Part shown: positions 8,661 through 17,465 of the stretch, piece after piece
Layout of the letters: each line of letters begins with the position of its first letter
Numbering within the stretch: position 1 is the first letter of the stretch
Origin: a virus
IMG/VR virus record: IMGVR_UViG_3300032288_004022
Span: 31,572-95,571 of that record
DNA: 64,000 nucleotides
Strand: one strand, 5' to 3'
The notes under the pieces: generated by a model
What the model was told of the DNA's origin: nothing
Database searches by the model: none
What the model saw: the letters and a program-made list of their open reading frames with translations, nothing else
Program-made: the position numbers and the translations under genes

Positions 8661-9568
8661 AAGTGGCAGTTTATCATCGCAGTGTGCCCAATGCAAAAAA
8701 TCAGGAAAAGATCGATGTGTTACGATATTTTGCACAAGGAGTTCAATGCACTGGAGACCAACTGATTGATGTGCAAGATTACAGTTATCAGGCATCGCAG
8801 GTGGGAGTCATACAGGGTTGGATTGGACCTGCAAAAGTCACCAGTCAACATCAGCAATTGAGAAACACTGTTATAAACAACCAGATACAATTCAACAAGT
8901 ATGTGGTGGCTATTGACAGTAATTTGTTCTTGTATGCCACACCCGGAAACCCTGACCACTATCTTCGATACAGTTTCAATGGTGTATTCCCTAACACCGG
9001 CATCTACTGTGACACCACAGTGGATCCTGTAAGATGGCAAAAAATCAGTGCAACATTAAATATCAGATTAAAAGATTATAGAACACAAGGCAATCATATC
9101 TTGTTGTGTCTTCAACGCAATGGTGGGTGGAGCATGGGAAATTATGACGTGATTGCTTGGTCACACAATACCATTGCTGAACTTAGAAAGCACACCAACA
9201 GGCCCATTGTGATCCGTGCGCATCCAGGAGACAAAGCAGCCAGAGTGTATGTGAACAGTATCACAGGGCCCGGTGTAACAATCAGTGGAAATGCCAATCT
9301 TGCAGATGATTTAAAAAATTGTTGGGCAGTGGTCAATCACAATTCCAGCCCAGTAGTGGGCGCAGCCATTGAAGGTTACCCAATTTTTGTGACTGACACT
9401 GCTCGTAGTCAATGCAGAGAGATTGCCAATACTGATTTATCCATGATTGAAAATCCACAGTTGCCGGATAGACAATCTTGGATCAATCGAATTTCGATGT
9501 TTCATTGGAATTTTGAAGAACTAAAATCTGGCCAGTGTTGGCAACACATGCGAAGATATATAATGTGA
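8657..9568 (+). CDS. KpsC/KpsS-like capsule-type transferase, paralog 3
   Basis: A protein of 303 residues. Key segments are TNRPIVIRAHPGDKAAR, WAVVNHNSSPVVGAAIEGYPIFVTD and the C-terminal HWNFEELKSGQCWQHM. The spacing of these is the same as in the two preceding genes, which supports tandem duplication. It is coupled to the next gene by an overlap at TGATG (9566-9570). No signal peptide or membrane segment is visible, so it should act in the cytoplasm on a lipid- or nucleotide-linked intermediate. Confidence 0.6.
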   Translation: MKVAVYHRSVPNAKNQEKIDVLRYFAQGVQCTGDQLIDVQDYSYQASQVGVIQGWIGPAKVTSQHQQLRNTVINNQIQFNKYVVAIDSNLFLYATPGNPDHYLRYSFNGVFPNTGIYCDTTVDPVRWQKISATLNIRLKDYRTQGNHILLCLQRNGGWSMGNYDVIAWSHNTIAELRKHTNRPIVIRAHPGDKAARVYVNSITGPGVTISGNANLADDLKNCWAVVNHNSSPVVGAAIEGYPIFVTDTARSQCREIANTDLSMIENPQLPDRQSWINRISMFHWNFEELKSGQCWQHMRRYIM

Positions 9569-10389
9569 TGCAACAACTACAAGTACTCACAGAAGAATTC
9601 AAAGACCATCCATGGATCCCAGGATGGATTGAGGCTGGGTACGATATTAAATTTGTTACCAATCACACTGATGTTGTTGACTCTATTCCAGTGGTGTGCG
9701 GATCTGATTTATCTCACAACTATGTGTGTCGCTGGTTGAATATGAAACAACCAGCAGTGTACATTGGCCGAGGATACGTGGGCAATCACACTTCAAAAAA
9801 GCGGCGGCTTTGGAGAGCCAGTGTGAATGGGTGGGCAAATACAAAATTAATGCCGGTTCCGCACAGTAGATGGAACACAATGATGTTGTCCAGACATCCA
9901 TGGAAAGTCAAACAAGTTCAAAAAGTATTGATTGCCCCAAGCAAGATGGTCAGCAACGTTTGGAGTCAAGTGGGAGCACGTACCTGGGCTGAGAATATGT
10001 TGGACAAATTTCCTGGAGCCGAAGTCAAAATTAGATACAAAGCCAGCACTCCTTGGGAACGATGGGCCACATTGTGGGAAGATTTAGACTGGTGCGACTT
10101 AGTGGTAACACAGAGTTCGGCAATAACTTGCGAAGCACTTTGGTACGGTAAAAAAGTCATCAGCATAGAACCTTGCCCCACTTGGGCCGCTGAACACACC
10201 ACGTTAGAAGATTGGCAAAATCCGCACGAACCTGAACTAAGAGATGCCTGGCACGAACACCTGGCCTGGAGCCAATTTACTGTGGATGAATGGACGTCGG
10301 GCGAAGCATTGAGTTTGATCGAACAGTACATGGGACCTGTACTGGATTATGATGCCCAACACCAGTACAATTTACCAATTTTGTATTAG
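9568..10389 (+). CDS. KpsC/KpsS-like capsule-type transferase, paralog 4 (divergent)
   Basis: A protein of 273 residues from ATG 9568, the start that touches the preceding stop; a further upstream ATG is inside the previous gene. It lacks the RPIVIR-HP strand in clear form but keeps LVVTQSSAITCEALWYGKKVISIEP and the C-terminal HLAWSQFTVDEWTSGEAL, so it belongs to the same family as a diverged member. It ends convergently against the minus-strand cassette, sharing the four bases TTAG. Confidence 0.55.
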   Translation: MQQLQVLTEEFKDHPWIPGWIEAGYDIKFVTNHTDVVDSIPVVCGSDLSHNYVCRWLNMKQPAVYIGRGYVGNHTSKKRRLWRASVNGWANTKLMPVPHSRWNTMMLSRHPWKVKQVQKVLIAPSKMVSNVWSQVGARTWAENMLDKFPGAEVKIRYKASTPWERWATLWEDLDWCDLVVTQSSAITCEALWYGKKVISIEPCPTWAAEHTTLEDWQNPHEPELRDAWHEHLAWSQFTVDEWTSGEALSLIEQYMGPVLDYDAQHQYNLPILY

Positions 10390-11180
10390 TAATTTTTAAG
10401 TTCAAGCAACATGGTATCGTAATCGGGGATACCAAAGTCAATTTCTTTGCGAGTGTCAACCAGCACTTTGTTCACTGCCTTGGGACCTTGTGTCTGCACA
10501 ATGTGTTTGCCCAGTGCATACACATCATTGATCTTGCACAGCAAATCAAATTTGTTGATTTGATTGTGATTACTGACCAGATGATACACTCCGGCAACAG
10601 TGGGATCGTTGATGTACTGATTGACACACTTGGCCAACTGCAACGTGGTGATGCCATTCCACCAGGCATTTGACCAACCGGGCAGTTCAGAATCCGGGTT
10701 GGTCAACACCCAATTAAGCAATCCAGTACCGTTCTTTAGTTCGGGACCAATTATGCTCATTCTAAAGGTAATGTCTTTGGCATTGTTGACTTCACCAAAA
10801 CTCTTGCTACGTCCATAAGCATTGGTTTCTGTGTGGTAGTCGCTTTCGACGTAGTTGCCACGAGCACCGTCAAACACACAATCAGTTGACAGATGTATCA
10901 GGCGTGTGTTGGTATTTTTTAACCGATGAGCACAATACTGTGGCCACCAGGCATTGACAACAGCGGCTCGATCGGGCCGATCCGTGCAATCTTTTACCAA
11001 CAAACCAACCGCATTGACTAAAAAATCTGCGTCTAGTGAATCAAAAAAACTGTCAACTGATTGCTGTTCAATATCAAGCTGTGTTCTATCCACCATGGTC
11101 ACAGCATGTCCGCAACGTTGAAGATAATCCGCGATCATGTGCCCAGCCATGCCGCGACTGCCAACCACAGTTACTTTCAT
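10386..11180 (-). CDS. RmlD-like NAD(P)-dependent sugar reductase
   Basis: A protein of 264 residues. The start at 11180 (MKVTVVGSRGMAGH) is chosen because it gives a 4-base overlap with the upstream gene and puts the Rossmann motif at the N-terminus; a longer frame to 11273 exists. Motifs: GSRGMAGH dinucleotide-binding loop, LIHLSTDCVFDG, and Y-x-x-x-K (YGRSK). The family reduces 4-keto-6-deoxy nucleotide sugars such as dTDP-4-keto-rhamnose. The directly upstream 4,6-dehydratase would supply such a keto sugar. It is the last gene of the minus-strand glycan cassette. Confidence 0.85.
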   Translation of the reverse strand: MKVTVVGSRGMAGHMIADYLQRCGHAVTMVDRTQLDIEQQSVDSFFDSLDADFLVNAVGLLVKDCTDRPDRAAVVNAWWPQYCAHRLKNTNTRLIHLSTDCVFDGARGNYVESDYHTETNAYGRSKSFGEVNNAKDITFRMSIIGPELKNGTGLLNWVLTNPDSELPGWSNAWWNGITTLQLAKCVNQYINDPTVAGVYHLVSNHNQINKFDLLCKINDVYALGKHIVQTQGPKAVNKVLVDTRKEIDFGIPDYDTMLLELKNY

Positions 11181-12157
11181 ATGAAATTGCCTTTCTTCAA
11201 CATTTCTTTGATTTCTTTCTTGTTCATAATTTTGGTCTTTGACGAAAATTCCTTGTGTGGGAAAGATTTGCAATCTTGATAACGCACCGCTAGAGCTTGA
11301 TTGTAATTGCTGGGCAGTGTCAAAAAGTAGTTGTCATCGTAGCAGTAGGACAATTTAGATTCATGATGCGAGATCAACATTTCATCTAGCTTTTCGCCAG
11401 GCCGCATGCCAGTTTCTTTGATTTCAACTTGTCCATAAACATCCATCAGCACTTGGGCTAGATCCTTGATGTAACAAGCAGGCATGTTCATCACAAATGT
11501 TTCCCCACCAATGCTGTCAATGCTGGCCTTGAACAACAACTGTATGGCTTCTTCTAGGGTCAAGAAGAATCTGGTCATGTCATGGTCAGTCAACGTGATA
11601 GGGCCGCCTGATTTGATTTGTTCAATAAAAAACGGAATAACTGACCCACTTGATCCCATGACATTGCCGCCTCGAATGCACACAAATTTGGTGTAGTCAG
11701 TTAGGTCGTTGGCTTGTACAATGATCTTTTCACCCACAGCCTTGGTCATGCCGTACAAGTTGATTGGCTCCACGGCCTTGTCGCTGGACACGTCAATGAC
11801 CTTGCGCACACGATTTTCAATGGCAGCATTCACAATGTTTGTTGTGCCGTCAATGTTGGTTTTGATAGTTTCTTGCACATTCTCTTCGCACACAGGCACA
11901 TGCTTGAGAGCTGCCAGGTGAAAAATGTAATCCACGTTTCGAGTTGCCAATTTGACAGCATCATAGTCTCTGACATCACCAATGACAAATTTAAGTCTAG
12001 GGTCGTTGAACCGTCGCTTCATTAGTACCTGTTGCAACTCACCTCGACTGAAGCATATAATTTCTTTCACATTGTATTTTTTCAACAACATGGTGATCAA
12101 GGTTTGTCCCCATGATCCAGTTGCACCGCTGACAAAAATTCTTGTTCCGTTAAACAT
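11177..12157 (-). CDS. UDP-N-acetylhexosamine 4,6-dehydratase (PseB/CapE/FnlA type)
   Basis: A 326-residue short-chain dehydrogenase of the extended type. The N-terminal Rossmann motif is GATGSWGQ. HLAALKHVPVCE, SSDKAVEPINLYGMTKAVGEK (Y-x-x-x-K) and a C-terminal MRPGEKLDE are characteristic of the inverting dehydratases PseB, CapE/WbjB and FnlA. It converts UDP-GlcNAc to a 4-keto-6-deoxy sugar, which the overlapping RmlD-like reductase could complete, for example toward a FucNAc or QuiNAc-like product. Start ATG 12157 is preceded by AAAGGG. Confidence 0.88.
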   Translation of the reverse strand: MFNGTRIFVSGATGSWGQTLITMLLKKYNVKEIICFSRGELQQVLMKRRFNDPRLKFVIGDVRDYDAVKLATRNVDYIFHLAALKHVPVCEENVQETIKTNIDGTTNIVNAAIENRVRKVIDVSSDKAVEPINLYGMTKAVGEKIIVQANDLTDYTKFVCIRGGNVMGSSGSVIPFFIEQIKSGGPITLTDHDMTRFFLTLEEAIQLLFKASIDSIGGETFVMNMPACYIKDLAQVLMDVYGQVEIKETGMRPGEKLDEMLISHHESKLSYCYDDNYFLTLPSNYNQALAVRYQDCKSFPHKEFSSKTKIMNKKEIKEMLKKGNFI

Positions 12158-12158
12158 T

Positions 12159-12710
12159 TTAACCCTTTAGCAAGTTGATTATTTCTTGATCTGAATACAG
12201 TTTTACAGTGGCAATGAATTCTGAAAACTCTGCATATGATGTGTTGGCATAGGATTCGTCAGGATAAATTTTGTTGGCCGGCATGCGTATCAGAGTAAAT
12301 CCAAAATTGTTGTTCATTGGATAGAGTTCAAAATTCTGCTCTTTGAGCATGTAATATAGAATTTTGTAAGAGTCAGAACAAAATTTAGGCGAAGTGTGTT
12401 TCAACGATGGCGGCACCATGTCGTGCATCAAGATCCAGTCTGTGGCGCGATCAACTGAATTATTGAAATCTCGCAACACATATTCGTAGTCATGACAAGC
12501 GTCAATGAATATGATATTGAATTTTGTGTCAGGAGTCAAACTGGCAAAGTACTCGTCGGTGGTGCCGTTGAACATGGCAGCACCATTGATATCCACTGAC
12601 ACCTTGGACTTGGCATTGATTTTGTCAAAGTTGATGTTGTCTCTTACCCCTAGTTCCAGGTAAGAACATTCGTGTATGTTTTTTAAATTGTTGATTATTT
12701 CACTGCTCAT
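12159..12710 (-). CDS. Class I SAM methyltransferase-like protein (Methyltransf_24 type)
   Basis: A protein of 183 residues. SYLELGVRDNIN corresponds to motif I, and FNIIFIDACHDYEYVLRDF to the FIDG-H motif typical of Methyltransf_24 proteins often found in glycan clusters. It stops one base before the dehydratase start. The likely role is methylation of a sugar in the glycan built by this cassette. The glycine-rich loop is weak, so activity is not certain. It is relatively AT-rich compared with its neighbours. Confidence 0.65.
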   Translation of the reverse strand: MSSEIINNLKNIHECSYLELGVRDNINFDKINAKSKVSVDINGAAMFNGTTDEYFASLTPDTKFNIIFIDACHDYEYVLRDFNNSVDRATDWILMHDMVPPSLKHTSPKFCSDSYKILYYMLKEQNFELYPMNNNFGFTLIRMPANKIYPDESYANTSYAEFSEFIATVKLYSDQEIINLLKG

Positions 12711-12725
12711 GATATTCCTTTGATG

Positions 12726-13355
12726 TTACTCGGTCACTAGATATTGTGTGTATTTTTTTACCTTGGTTGTTAACAGCACACTTTTGTCCCATGGCAAAAA
12801 CTCCGCGGGCACCGATGGTCCCAGGTCGTATTGATATTGTTCTTCTTCTAATGTTCTTTTTATTTGGCCTGTTTGTGCAACGTCGCCCCACTTGTTGACA
12901 AAATGCCCCCGTGCAAGACTGTAATTCCACCCCGAACCGCTCTTGGCATAGGGAATTTCGTGCGAAATATACACGCCCAGGTCAGCTTCTTTGAGTCTAA
13001 TGTAAAAGTCATCGTCTTCAAATCCGCCGCCCACAAAACGTTCGTCAAACATGCCTATGTTTCTCAACAGTTGTTTTTTAAATCCAAAAAATGCCAAACG
13101 ATAAAATGCCACCATGGCGTACCCTTGATCCAACAGCTCAAGCAATCGTGTCACATCAGCGTTGCTGGGCATGACTTTGTCCGACATCAAAATCACTGTT
13201 TCGGTATCAGCCGACGCAACACATGAGTTTACCAATTTGGAAAAACTGGGATATCCAGTGCCATCAAAATATTGAACTGGTTCTGGAGCAATGCTTTTTT
13301 GAATTGGTTCAAACAAGTGAGGGCGGTTTGATATCACAAAACTGCTATGATTCAT
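12726..13355 (-). CDS. Glycosyltransferase with GGGFEDDDF motif
   Basis: A protein of 209 residues. The strongest signal is MFDERFVGGGFEDDDFYIRL, the acceptor/catalytic segment of galactosyltransferase-type GT-A enzymes (Glyco_transf_7C-like). The upstream part resembles the end of a GT2-type domain, with VILMSDKVMPS in the place of a D-x-D strand, so it may be a short form. It overlaps the upstream gene by 11 bases. The predicted role is a sugar transfer in the surface-glycan cassette. Confidence 0.65.
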   Translation of the reverse strand: MNHSSFVISNRPHLFEPIQKSIAPEPVQYFDGTGYPSFSKLVNSCVASADTETVILMSDKVMPSNADVTRLLELLDQGYAMVAFYRLAFFGFKKQLLRNIGMFDERFVGGGFEDDDFYIRLKEADLGVYISHEIPYAKSGSGWNYSLARGHFVNKWGDVAQTGQIKRTLEEEQYQYDLGPSVPAEFLPWDKSVLLTTKVKKYTQYLVTE

Positions 13356-14034
13356 TGAGCCGGTCCCAGTAACTTGTTCTTGTTAGACTTTTCTTTATGC
13401 CTTTACCAACCAATGCTGTGCCCATGATATAGTTGTGTATTTCAATTGTGACATGATACTGATTGATGGCATTGTCAGCTGGCAAATAGGTATTGGCATA
13501 CGTTGCCACCAGTTTTCGGGCTGCGTGTGGTTTCAACGCATAGCCACAACAGCCGGGCATGCTGGAATTCCTATATGGCATGGCCTTTGGTTCTCCAGTG
13601 GGGTCAGTAAGATAATCCAAGTAACGATCACTTTTCTTGGGATGACCCAGCGCCACCACCAGCACATCTTGCCAGTCAACTGGTATGTAGGGCCTAGATA
13701 GAACAATGTCGTCCTCCCAGATAATAATAGGTTCGTCAAGCTCGGCGCATTTTTGCCACAGTCTATAGTGACTCAAAAAACATCCTTTGATGCCGGGTGC
13801 TGAAATTTTGCCATGCTCCTGTACAGGGTCATCACTTTTGACAGCATCTGGGCCTTTGATTCCAAAAGGATGTACTGTGCGGCCCGATTCAGCCATGATG
13901 CCAACTGCATCGTTGCCGTAGGTGCCTTCAAACAATTCAGCTGTCATACCAAATTCTTCAAGACGTTGCTTTAGGTTGGTGGCTGTGGTCAATGATGCTT
14001 CAATTTTTGAAAGACAAATGATATAACTTTTCAT
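13345..14034 (-). CDS. Glycosyltransferase family 25 (LPS type)
   Basis: A protein of 229 residues with the GT25 signature: GIKGCFLSHYRLWQKCAEL followed by IIIWEDDIVL. The N-terminus (SYIICLSKIEA) and the SMPGCCGYALKPHAARKL segment also match LPS glycosyltransferases such as the LgtB/Lex2B group. It starts by a 4-base overlap with the upstream gene. It probably adds a hexose to LPS core or O-antigen. Confidence 0.8.
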   Translation of the reverse strand: MKSYIICLSKIEASLTTATNLKQRLEEFGMTAELFEGTYGNDAVGIMAESGRTVHPFGIKGPDAVKSDDPVQEHGKISAPGIKGCFLSHYRLWQKCAELDEPIIIWEDDIVLSRPYIPVDWQDVLVVALGHPKKSDRYLDYLTDPTGEPKAMPYRNSSMPGCCGYALKPHAARKLVATYANTYLPADNAINQYHVTIEIHNYIMGTALVGKGIKKSLTRTSYWDRLNES

Positions 14035-14831
14035 TGCCAGTATGCCTCTGTTCGTGATACCAATAAGTCCTTGGCCGGGCTTCGACCAGCTTGTTTGCGT
14101 TTGCCTTTGAGATGGTCTAGATAAGCACCCCAGTCGCTGTTGATCAAGGGATGCCCTTCGCCAGTTACCAGACCCCGGCTCCAGTCTAGCTCATTCAACA
14201 CACACTGTTTTCTCACAGCATCAAACACAAACGAATCGTGCCACTCTTCTAACGTGAATATTCCGTTCTCGGCATCATCATACCAGCGTTGAAACTTTTG
14301 TAAAAAGGTTTTTGTGTTGGTGTTGTTGAGATTCATAGCATACAGGCCACATTCTGAGTACTTGCCCTGACGTCCCAGATAACACAAGTCTCGGCCCGGG
14401 GGACACAAACGATCTAGATCTGGCAACGTTATCGCACTGTGGCACACAGTGTCTGCGTCCATCCATATCAACCAGTCGGTGCTGATAGATCTAGCACAGT
14501 GAAATATACTGTAAACCTTGTGCGCGAATCTCACAGCATTCCATTTGAATCCTTTGCCGGCATCGCGTCGGCGTGATCTCACAGGATCGGTACTGACATC
14601 TCCATTGGCACGGGGCACATCTTTCCACACAGATTTGAATGTTGTGAGCGCATCTACAACAGTGATATCATGTACTATGAGATTGCTAGCGGATTCTGCA
14701 ACAGCACAATCTTCTGCATATACCACAAGGGCAACTTCAGCAGGCCAGTTTTTCAAAAAGGTTTGAATCATGCGCTGGCCGTATTGTTTATAGCCAGATT
14801 CGTTAAACGTGGTACATACAGTGTATTTCAT
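14031..14831 (-). CDS. Glycosyltransferase, GT-A fold with DAD motif
   Basis: A 266-residue protein and first gene of the minus-strand cassette. WLIWMDADTVCH supplies the D-x-D metal site, and the N-terminus (YTVCTTFNESGYKQYG) and AVRFAHKVYSIFHC fit a GT-A enzyme. The family is not certain. It starts at ATG 14831, only 11 bases from the divergent ATG at 14843, so any promoter for it must lie inside the neighbouring gene or in that tiny gap. I saw no clear one. Confidence 0.65.
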   Translation of the reverse strand: MKYTVCTTFNESGYKQYGQRMIQTFLKNWPAEVALVVYAEDCAVAESASNLIVHDITVVDALTTFKSVWKDVPRANGDVSTDPVRSRRRDAGKGFKWNAVRFAHKVYSIFHCARSISTDWLIWMDADTVCHSAITLPDLDRLCPPGRDLCYLGRQGKYSECGLYAMNLNNTNTKTFLQKFQRWYDDAENGIFTLEEWHDSFVFDAVRKQCVLNELDWSRGLVTGEGHPLINSDWGAYLDHLKGKRKQAGRSPAKDLLVSRTEAYWQ

Positions 14832-14842
14832 GAAAAATACTT

Positions 14843-15700
14843 ATGATAGAAAACATAGCCTATTTTCCTTTGCAGTGTGCCAAGAACTCCCAACCTGTGA
14901 TGAGTGCAGTGCTGGGGTGTTTGCAGTCACGCGGCATTCAAACACAAGCAAATTCTTGGACCGCAGATGCAGCCATAATCTGGAGTGTGCTTTGGAACGG
15001 GCGCATGGCTGCTAATCAGCAGGTATACCAGCACTATCGTGCTCAAGGTCTCCCAGTGATTGTGATTGAAATAGGCACACTACATCGCGGCGTCACCTGG
15101 AAAGTGGCAGTAAACAACATCACAGCAGATGGCTATTATGGGCATCAGGATCAGCTGGACTGGGATCGTCCCAGCAAACTAAAAGTCAATCTGGTCACAC
15201 AGTCAGTTTCCCGACCCAATATTGTGGTTGCATTGCAACACACTCGCAGTTTACAGCTACAAGGTATAGACATCAATAACTGGTTGATTGATACTGTGCA
15301 ACACATAAGAACCCACAGTGACCGTCCCATTACCGTGCGACCGCACCCACGTTGTAAATTTGCACCGCCCAGTTTGCCCAAAGACGTTGTAATTGAAAAC
15401 CCCAAACCGCTGGCACAAACCTACGACAGTTTTGACCTGCACTACGACTGCCATGCTGTGGTGAATTTTAACTCGGGGCCCGGGACCCAAGCAGCCCTGG
15501 CTGGAGTACGTCCCTTGGTAGATGCCAGCAGTTTGGCAGCACCTGTGGGCATTGATTTTGCACAAATTGAACGCCCGTATCAAAAAGACCGCGAATCATG
15601 GCTGGTGCAAATTTGCCACACAGAATACACTGTGGAGGAACTGGCACAAGGCACCTGGTTAGATAGAATAGCCCCGGCTTTGGCCAGCATGGCCAATTAA
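14843..15700 (+). CDS. KpsC/KpsS-like capsule-type transferase, paralog 5
   Basis: A protein of 285 residues carrying all marks of the local paralog family: SDRPITVRPHPRCKF, AVVNFNSGPGTQAALAGVRPLVD and the C-terminal YTVEELAQGTW. It is separated from the other four copies by the minus-strand cassette, suggesting that the cassette was inserted into, or shuffled within, the tandem array. Divergently oriented from the cassette. Confidence 0.6.
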   Translation: MIENIAYFPLQCAKNSQPVMSAVLGCLQSRGIQTQANSWTADAAIIWSVLWNGRMAANQQVYQHYRAQGLPVIVIEIGTLHRGVTWKVAVNNITADGYYGHQDQLDWDRPSKLKVNLVTQSVSRPNIVVALQHTRSLQLQGIDINNWLIDTVQHIRTHSDRPITVRPHPRCKFAPPSLPKDVVIENPKPLAQTYDSFDLHYDCHAVVNFNSGPGTQAALAGVRPLVDASSLAAPVGIDFAQIERPYQKDRESWLVQICHTEYTVEELAQGTWLDRIAPALASMAN

Positions 15701-15736
15701 TCACACTTGTGGCCCAGAGCCAGGTATATAATTGTT

Positions 15737-16375
15737 ATGAACGCATGGCTTGATCATTATCGTAGAATCTACTATCCCTTGCTGAACATTCAGTTTACTC
15801 AAGCTCAAGGCATCCTGGCCGACGGCATCTACAACAGAGCTGTGGGCTTTGATGTTATTTTTAGACTGCTGTTGAGCCACAAGCAAACTGATTTCAGCAT
15901 TGTAGAAACTGGTACGTTGAGAACACCGGGCAACTGGATGGACGGGCAAAGTGCTAGGCTGTTTACAGAATTTGTTGATGTATACAATGGACGAGTTCGC
16001 AGTGTGGACATAGACTCCACAGCCTGTGAAGCCGCTAGAAACAGTATTGCAAGCTTGAACTTTTCGGTTGATCTAAGCGACAGTGTGGCCTGGTTGGCAG
16101 CTCAAAAGGACCTGGACACAGTTGACTTGTTTTATCTTGACAGCTACGATGTGGATTGGAACGATGACACAGCATCGGCTCAGCATCATTTGGAAGAGTT
16201 CAAGATTATTGAACCATATCTGCGTACCGGGACAGTGGTAGCAATAGATGACAATTCTCGCTGGATCAACAACTCTCGACGAACTGGCAAAGGTCGAGCC
16301 ATTGTGGAATATCTTGAGCTGACTCGAAACAAACTGCCCATCTACGACGAATATCAAATTATTTTTCAGTTCTAA
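15737..16375 (+). CDS. Class I methyltransferase-like protein
   Basis: A protein of 212 residues from ATG 15737. FSIVETGTLR looks like motif I, VRSVDIDSTACEAA like motif II, and VDLFYLDSYD like the acidic motif after strand 4, so a Rossmann-fold methyltransferase is likely. A TATAAT box at 15727-15732 lies only four bases before the start, with a poor -35. It shares its last base with the start codon of the next gene (TAATG). The substrate is probably a sugar given the surroundings. Confidence 0.55.
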   Translation: MNAWLDHYRRIYYPLLNIQFTQAQGILADGIYNRAVGFDVIFRLLLSHKQTDFSIVETGTLRTPGNWMDGQSARLFTEFVDVYNGRVRSVDIDSTACEAARNSIASLNFSVDLSDSVAWLAAQKDLDTVDLFYLDSYDVDWNDDTASAQHHLEEFKIIEPYLRTGTVVAIDDNSRWINNSRRTGKGRAIVEYLELTRNKLPIYDEYQIIFQF

Positions 16376-17100
16376 TGGCAAAGAAATTGGTCAAGCATAT
16401 CGACTGTGCATGTGTGATTCACGGAAAAGCCTACGATTGGCAGTACGTGGAACGACTGTACAACATGTTGAGCCGAAATCTTGGCGCAGAAGTTCGCATG
16501 CATGTGTACACCGAACATGATAGAAGTGTGCCACCGCACATGGTCAAACACATACTTGATGATTGGGGTATAAGTGGTCCCAAACAAGGTTGGTGGTACA
16601 AGATGCAGTTGTTCAACTCTCAACACTTTGATGGCAATTTGTTGTACTTTGACTTGGACGTGGTGATTGCCAATCACCTGGACTGGGTACTTGGCCACCC
16701 CACTGACCTCTTTTGGACCATACGCGATTTCAAGTACCTACAGCGTCGTGACTCAGTGTCAATAAACTCCAGCATGATGTGGTTCAACGTTGAAAAATTC
16801 AACTGGATATGGCAGCAGTTTGGTCAGCAAGATCTCAATACTGTTGTAAAAACTTACCCAGGTGACCAAGACTACTTGAATGCAGTGCTGAATGTGAATC
16901 AACGGCGATTTTTTGATGATGGGTTTTTTGAAAGTTTTCGTTGGCAGTGCTTGGATGGCGGGTTTGACTTTGCACGCCGGAAACACCGCTGCCCGGGCAC
17001 AGGAGTCAAAATTGAACCTGGCACCAGTGTAGTGGTGTTCCACGGCCGTCCCAAGCCAGCTGAAGTACATGATCCCATCATACAAAAACTCTGGCAATAA
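16375..17100 (+). CDS. Glycosyltransferase, GT-A type with DLD motif
   Basis: A protein of 241 residues. LLYFDLDVVI is the D-x-D strand; GPKQGWWYKMQLFN and VSINSSMMWFN match GT-A glycosyltransferases of the kind seen in phage and LPS clusters. GDQDYLNAV near residue 165 is the second conserved acidic motif. It closes the glycan region. No membrane segment seen, so it is cytoplasmic. Sugar and acceptor unknown. Confidence 0.65.
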   Translation: MAKKLVKHIDCACVIHGKAYDWQYVERLYNMLSRNLGAEVRMHVYTEHDRSVPPHMVKHILDDWGISGPKQGWWYKMQLFNSQHFDGNLLYFDLDVVIANHLDWVLGHPTDLFWTIRDFKYLQRRDSVSINSSMMWFNVEKFNWIWQQFGQQDLNTVVKTYPGDQDYLNAVLNVNQRRFFDDGFFESFRWQCLDGGFDFARRKHRCPGTGVKIEPGTSVVVFHGRPKPAEVHDPIIQKLWQ

Positions 17101-17120
17101 AACTAGTACTTTGCTGCTAC

Positions 17121-17149
17121 TTGACCAAAAATAAGCCTTTTGCTATAAT
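17121..17149 (+). promoter_or_regulatory. Host-type promoter, cassette copy 1
   Basis: TTGACC (17121-17126), a 17-base spacer, then TATAAT (17144-17149) with an extended TGC. The spacer resembles those of the other five copies. The leader ends in AACAAGGAGCC before the start codon at 17175. Confidence 0.88.
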
Positions 17150-17174
17150 TGGGACTTAACAACAAGGAGCCCCG

Positions 17175-17384
17175 ATGGGATATCGCGTTTTGGATACTGT
17201 GGACAACATGCGTCAAAAATACGGTGCCCGTGCTGGGCTTGAAGGCCCGTTCAATTTCTCAGGCCGAGTGTTGTATTATGACAACAAAGAAGGTGCATAC
17301 TACGATCCCACTACAGATTTCTACGTCAGCCGCGAAGAAATGGACGCGATCAACGCTGATTTCTACAAAATCCTCAAAAAGTAA
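17175..17384 (+). CDS. Small early protein, unknown function
   Basis: A protein of 69 residues, rich in Tyr and Asp, with VLYYDNKEGAYYDPTTDFYV in the middle. I do not recognise it. It stands alone between its own strong promoter and the next promoter, and it uses the leader GGAGCC shared by the six cassette genes. Single-gene units with host-type promoters suggest an early, highly expressed host-takeover protein. Confidence 0.8.
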   Translation: MGYRVLDTVDNMRQKYGARAGLEGPFNFSGRVLYYDNKEGAYYDPTTDFYVSREEMDAINADFYKILKK

Positions 17385-17407
17385 TACTTTTTAGTACTAC
17401 TTTTTGG

Positions 17408-17436
17408 TTGACCAATATTTCCCGATCTGCTATACT
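17408..17436 (+). promoter_or_regulatory. Host-type promoter, cassette copy 2
   Basis: TTGACC (17408-17413), a 17-base spacer, TATACT (17431-17436) with TGC just before. The stretch just upstream (17384-17404) contains AGTAATACT and AGTACT repeats with T-runs that may end the previous transcript. Confidence 0.85.
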
Positions 17437-17465
17437 GTAGTCATAGTGAGCAAAAAGGAGCCGAA

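Noticed and set aside
15707-15732. Strong promoter before the methyltransferase-like gene
   Set aside because: TATAAT is present at 15727 but the nearest -35-like TTGTGG has only a 14-base spacer, so it was not listed as a promoter.
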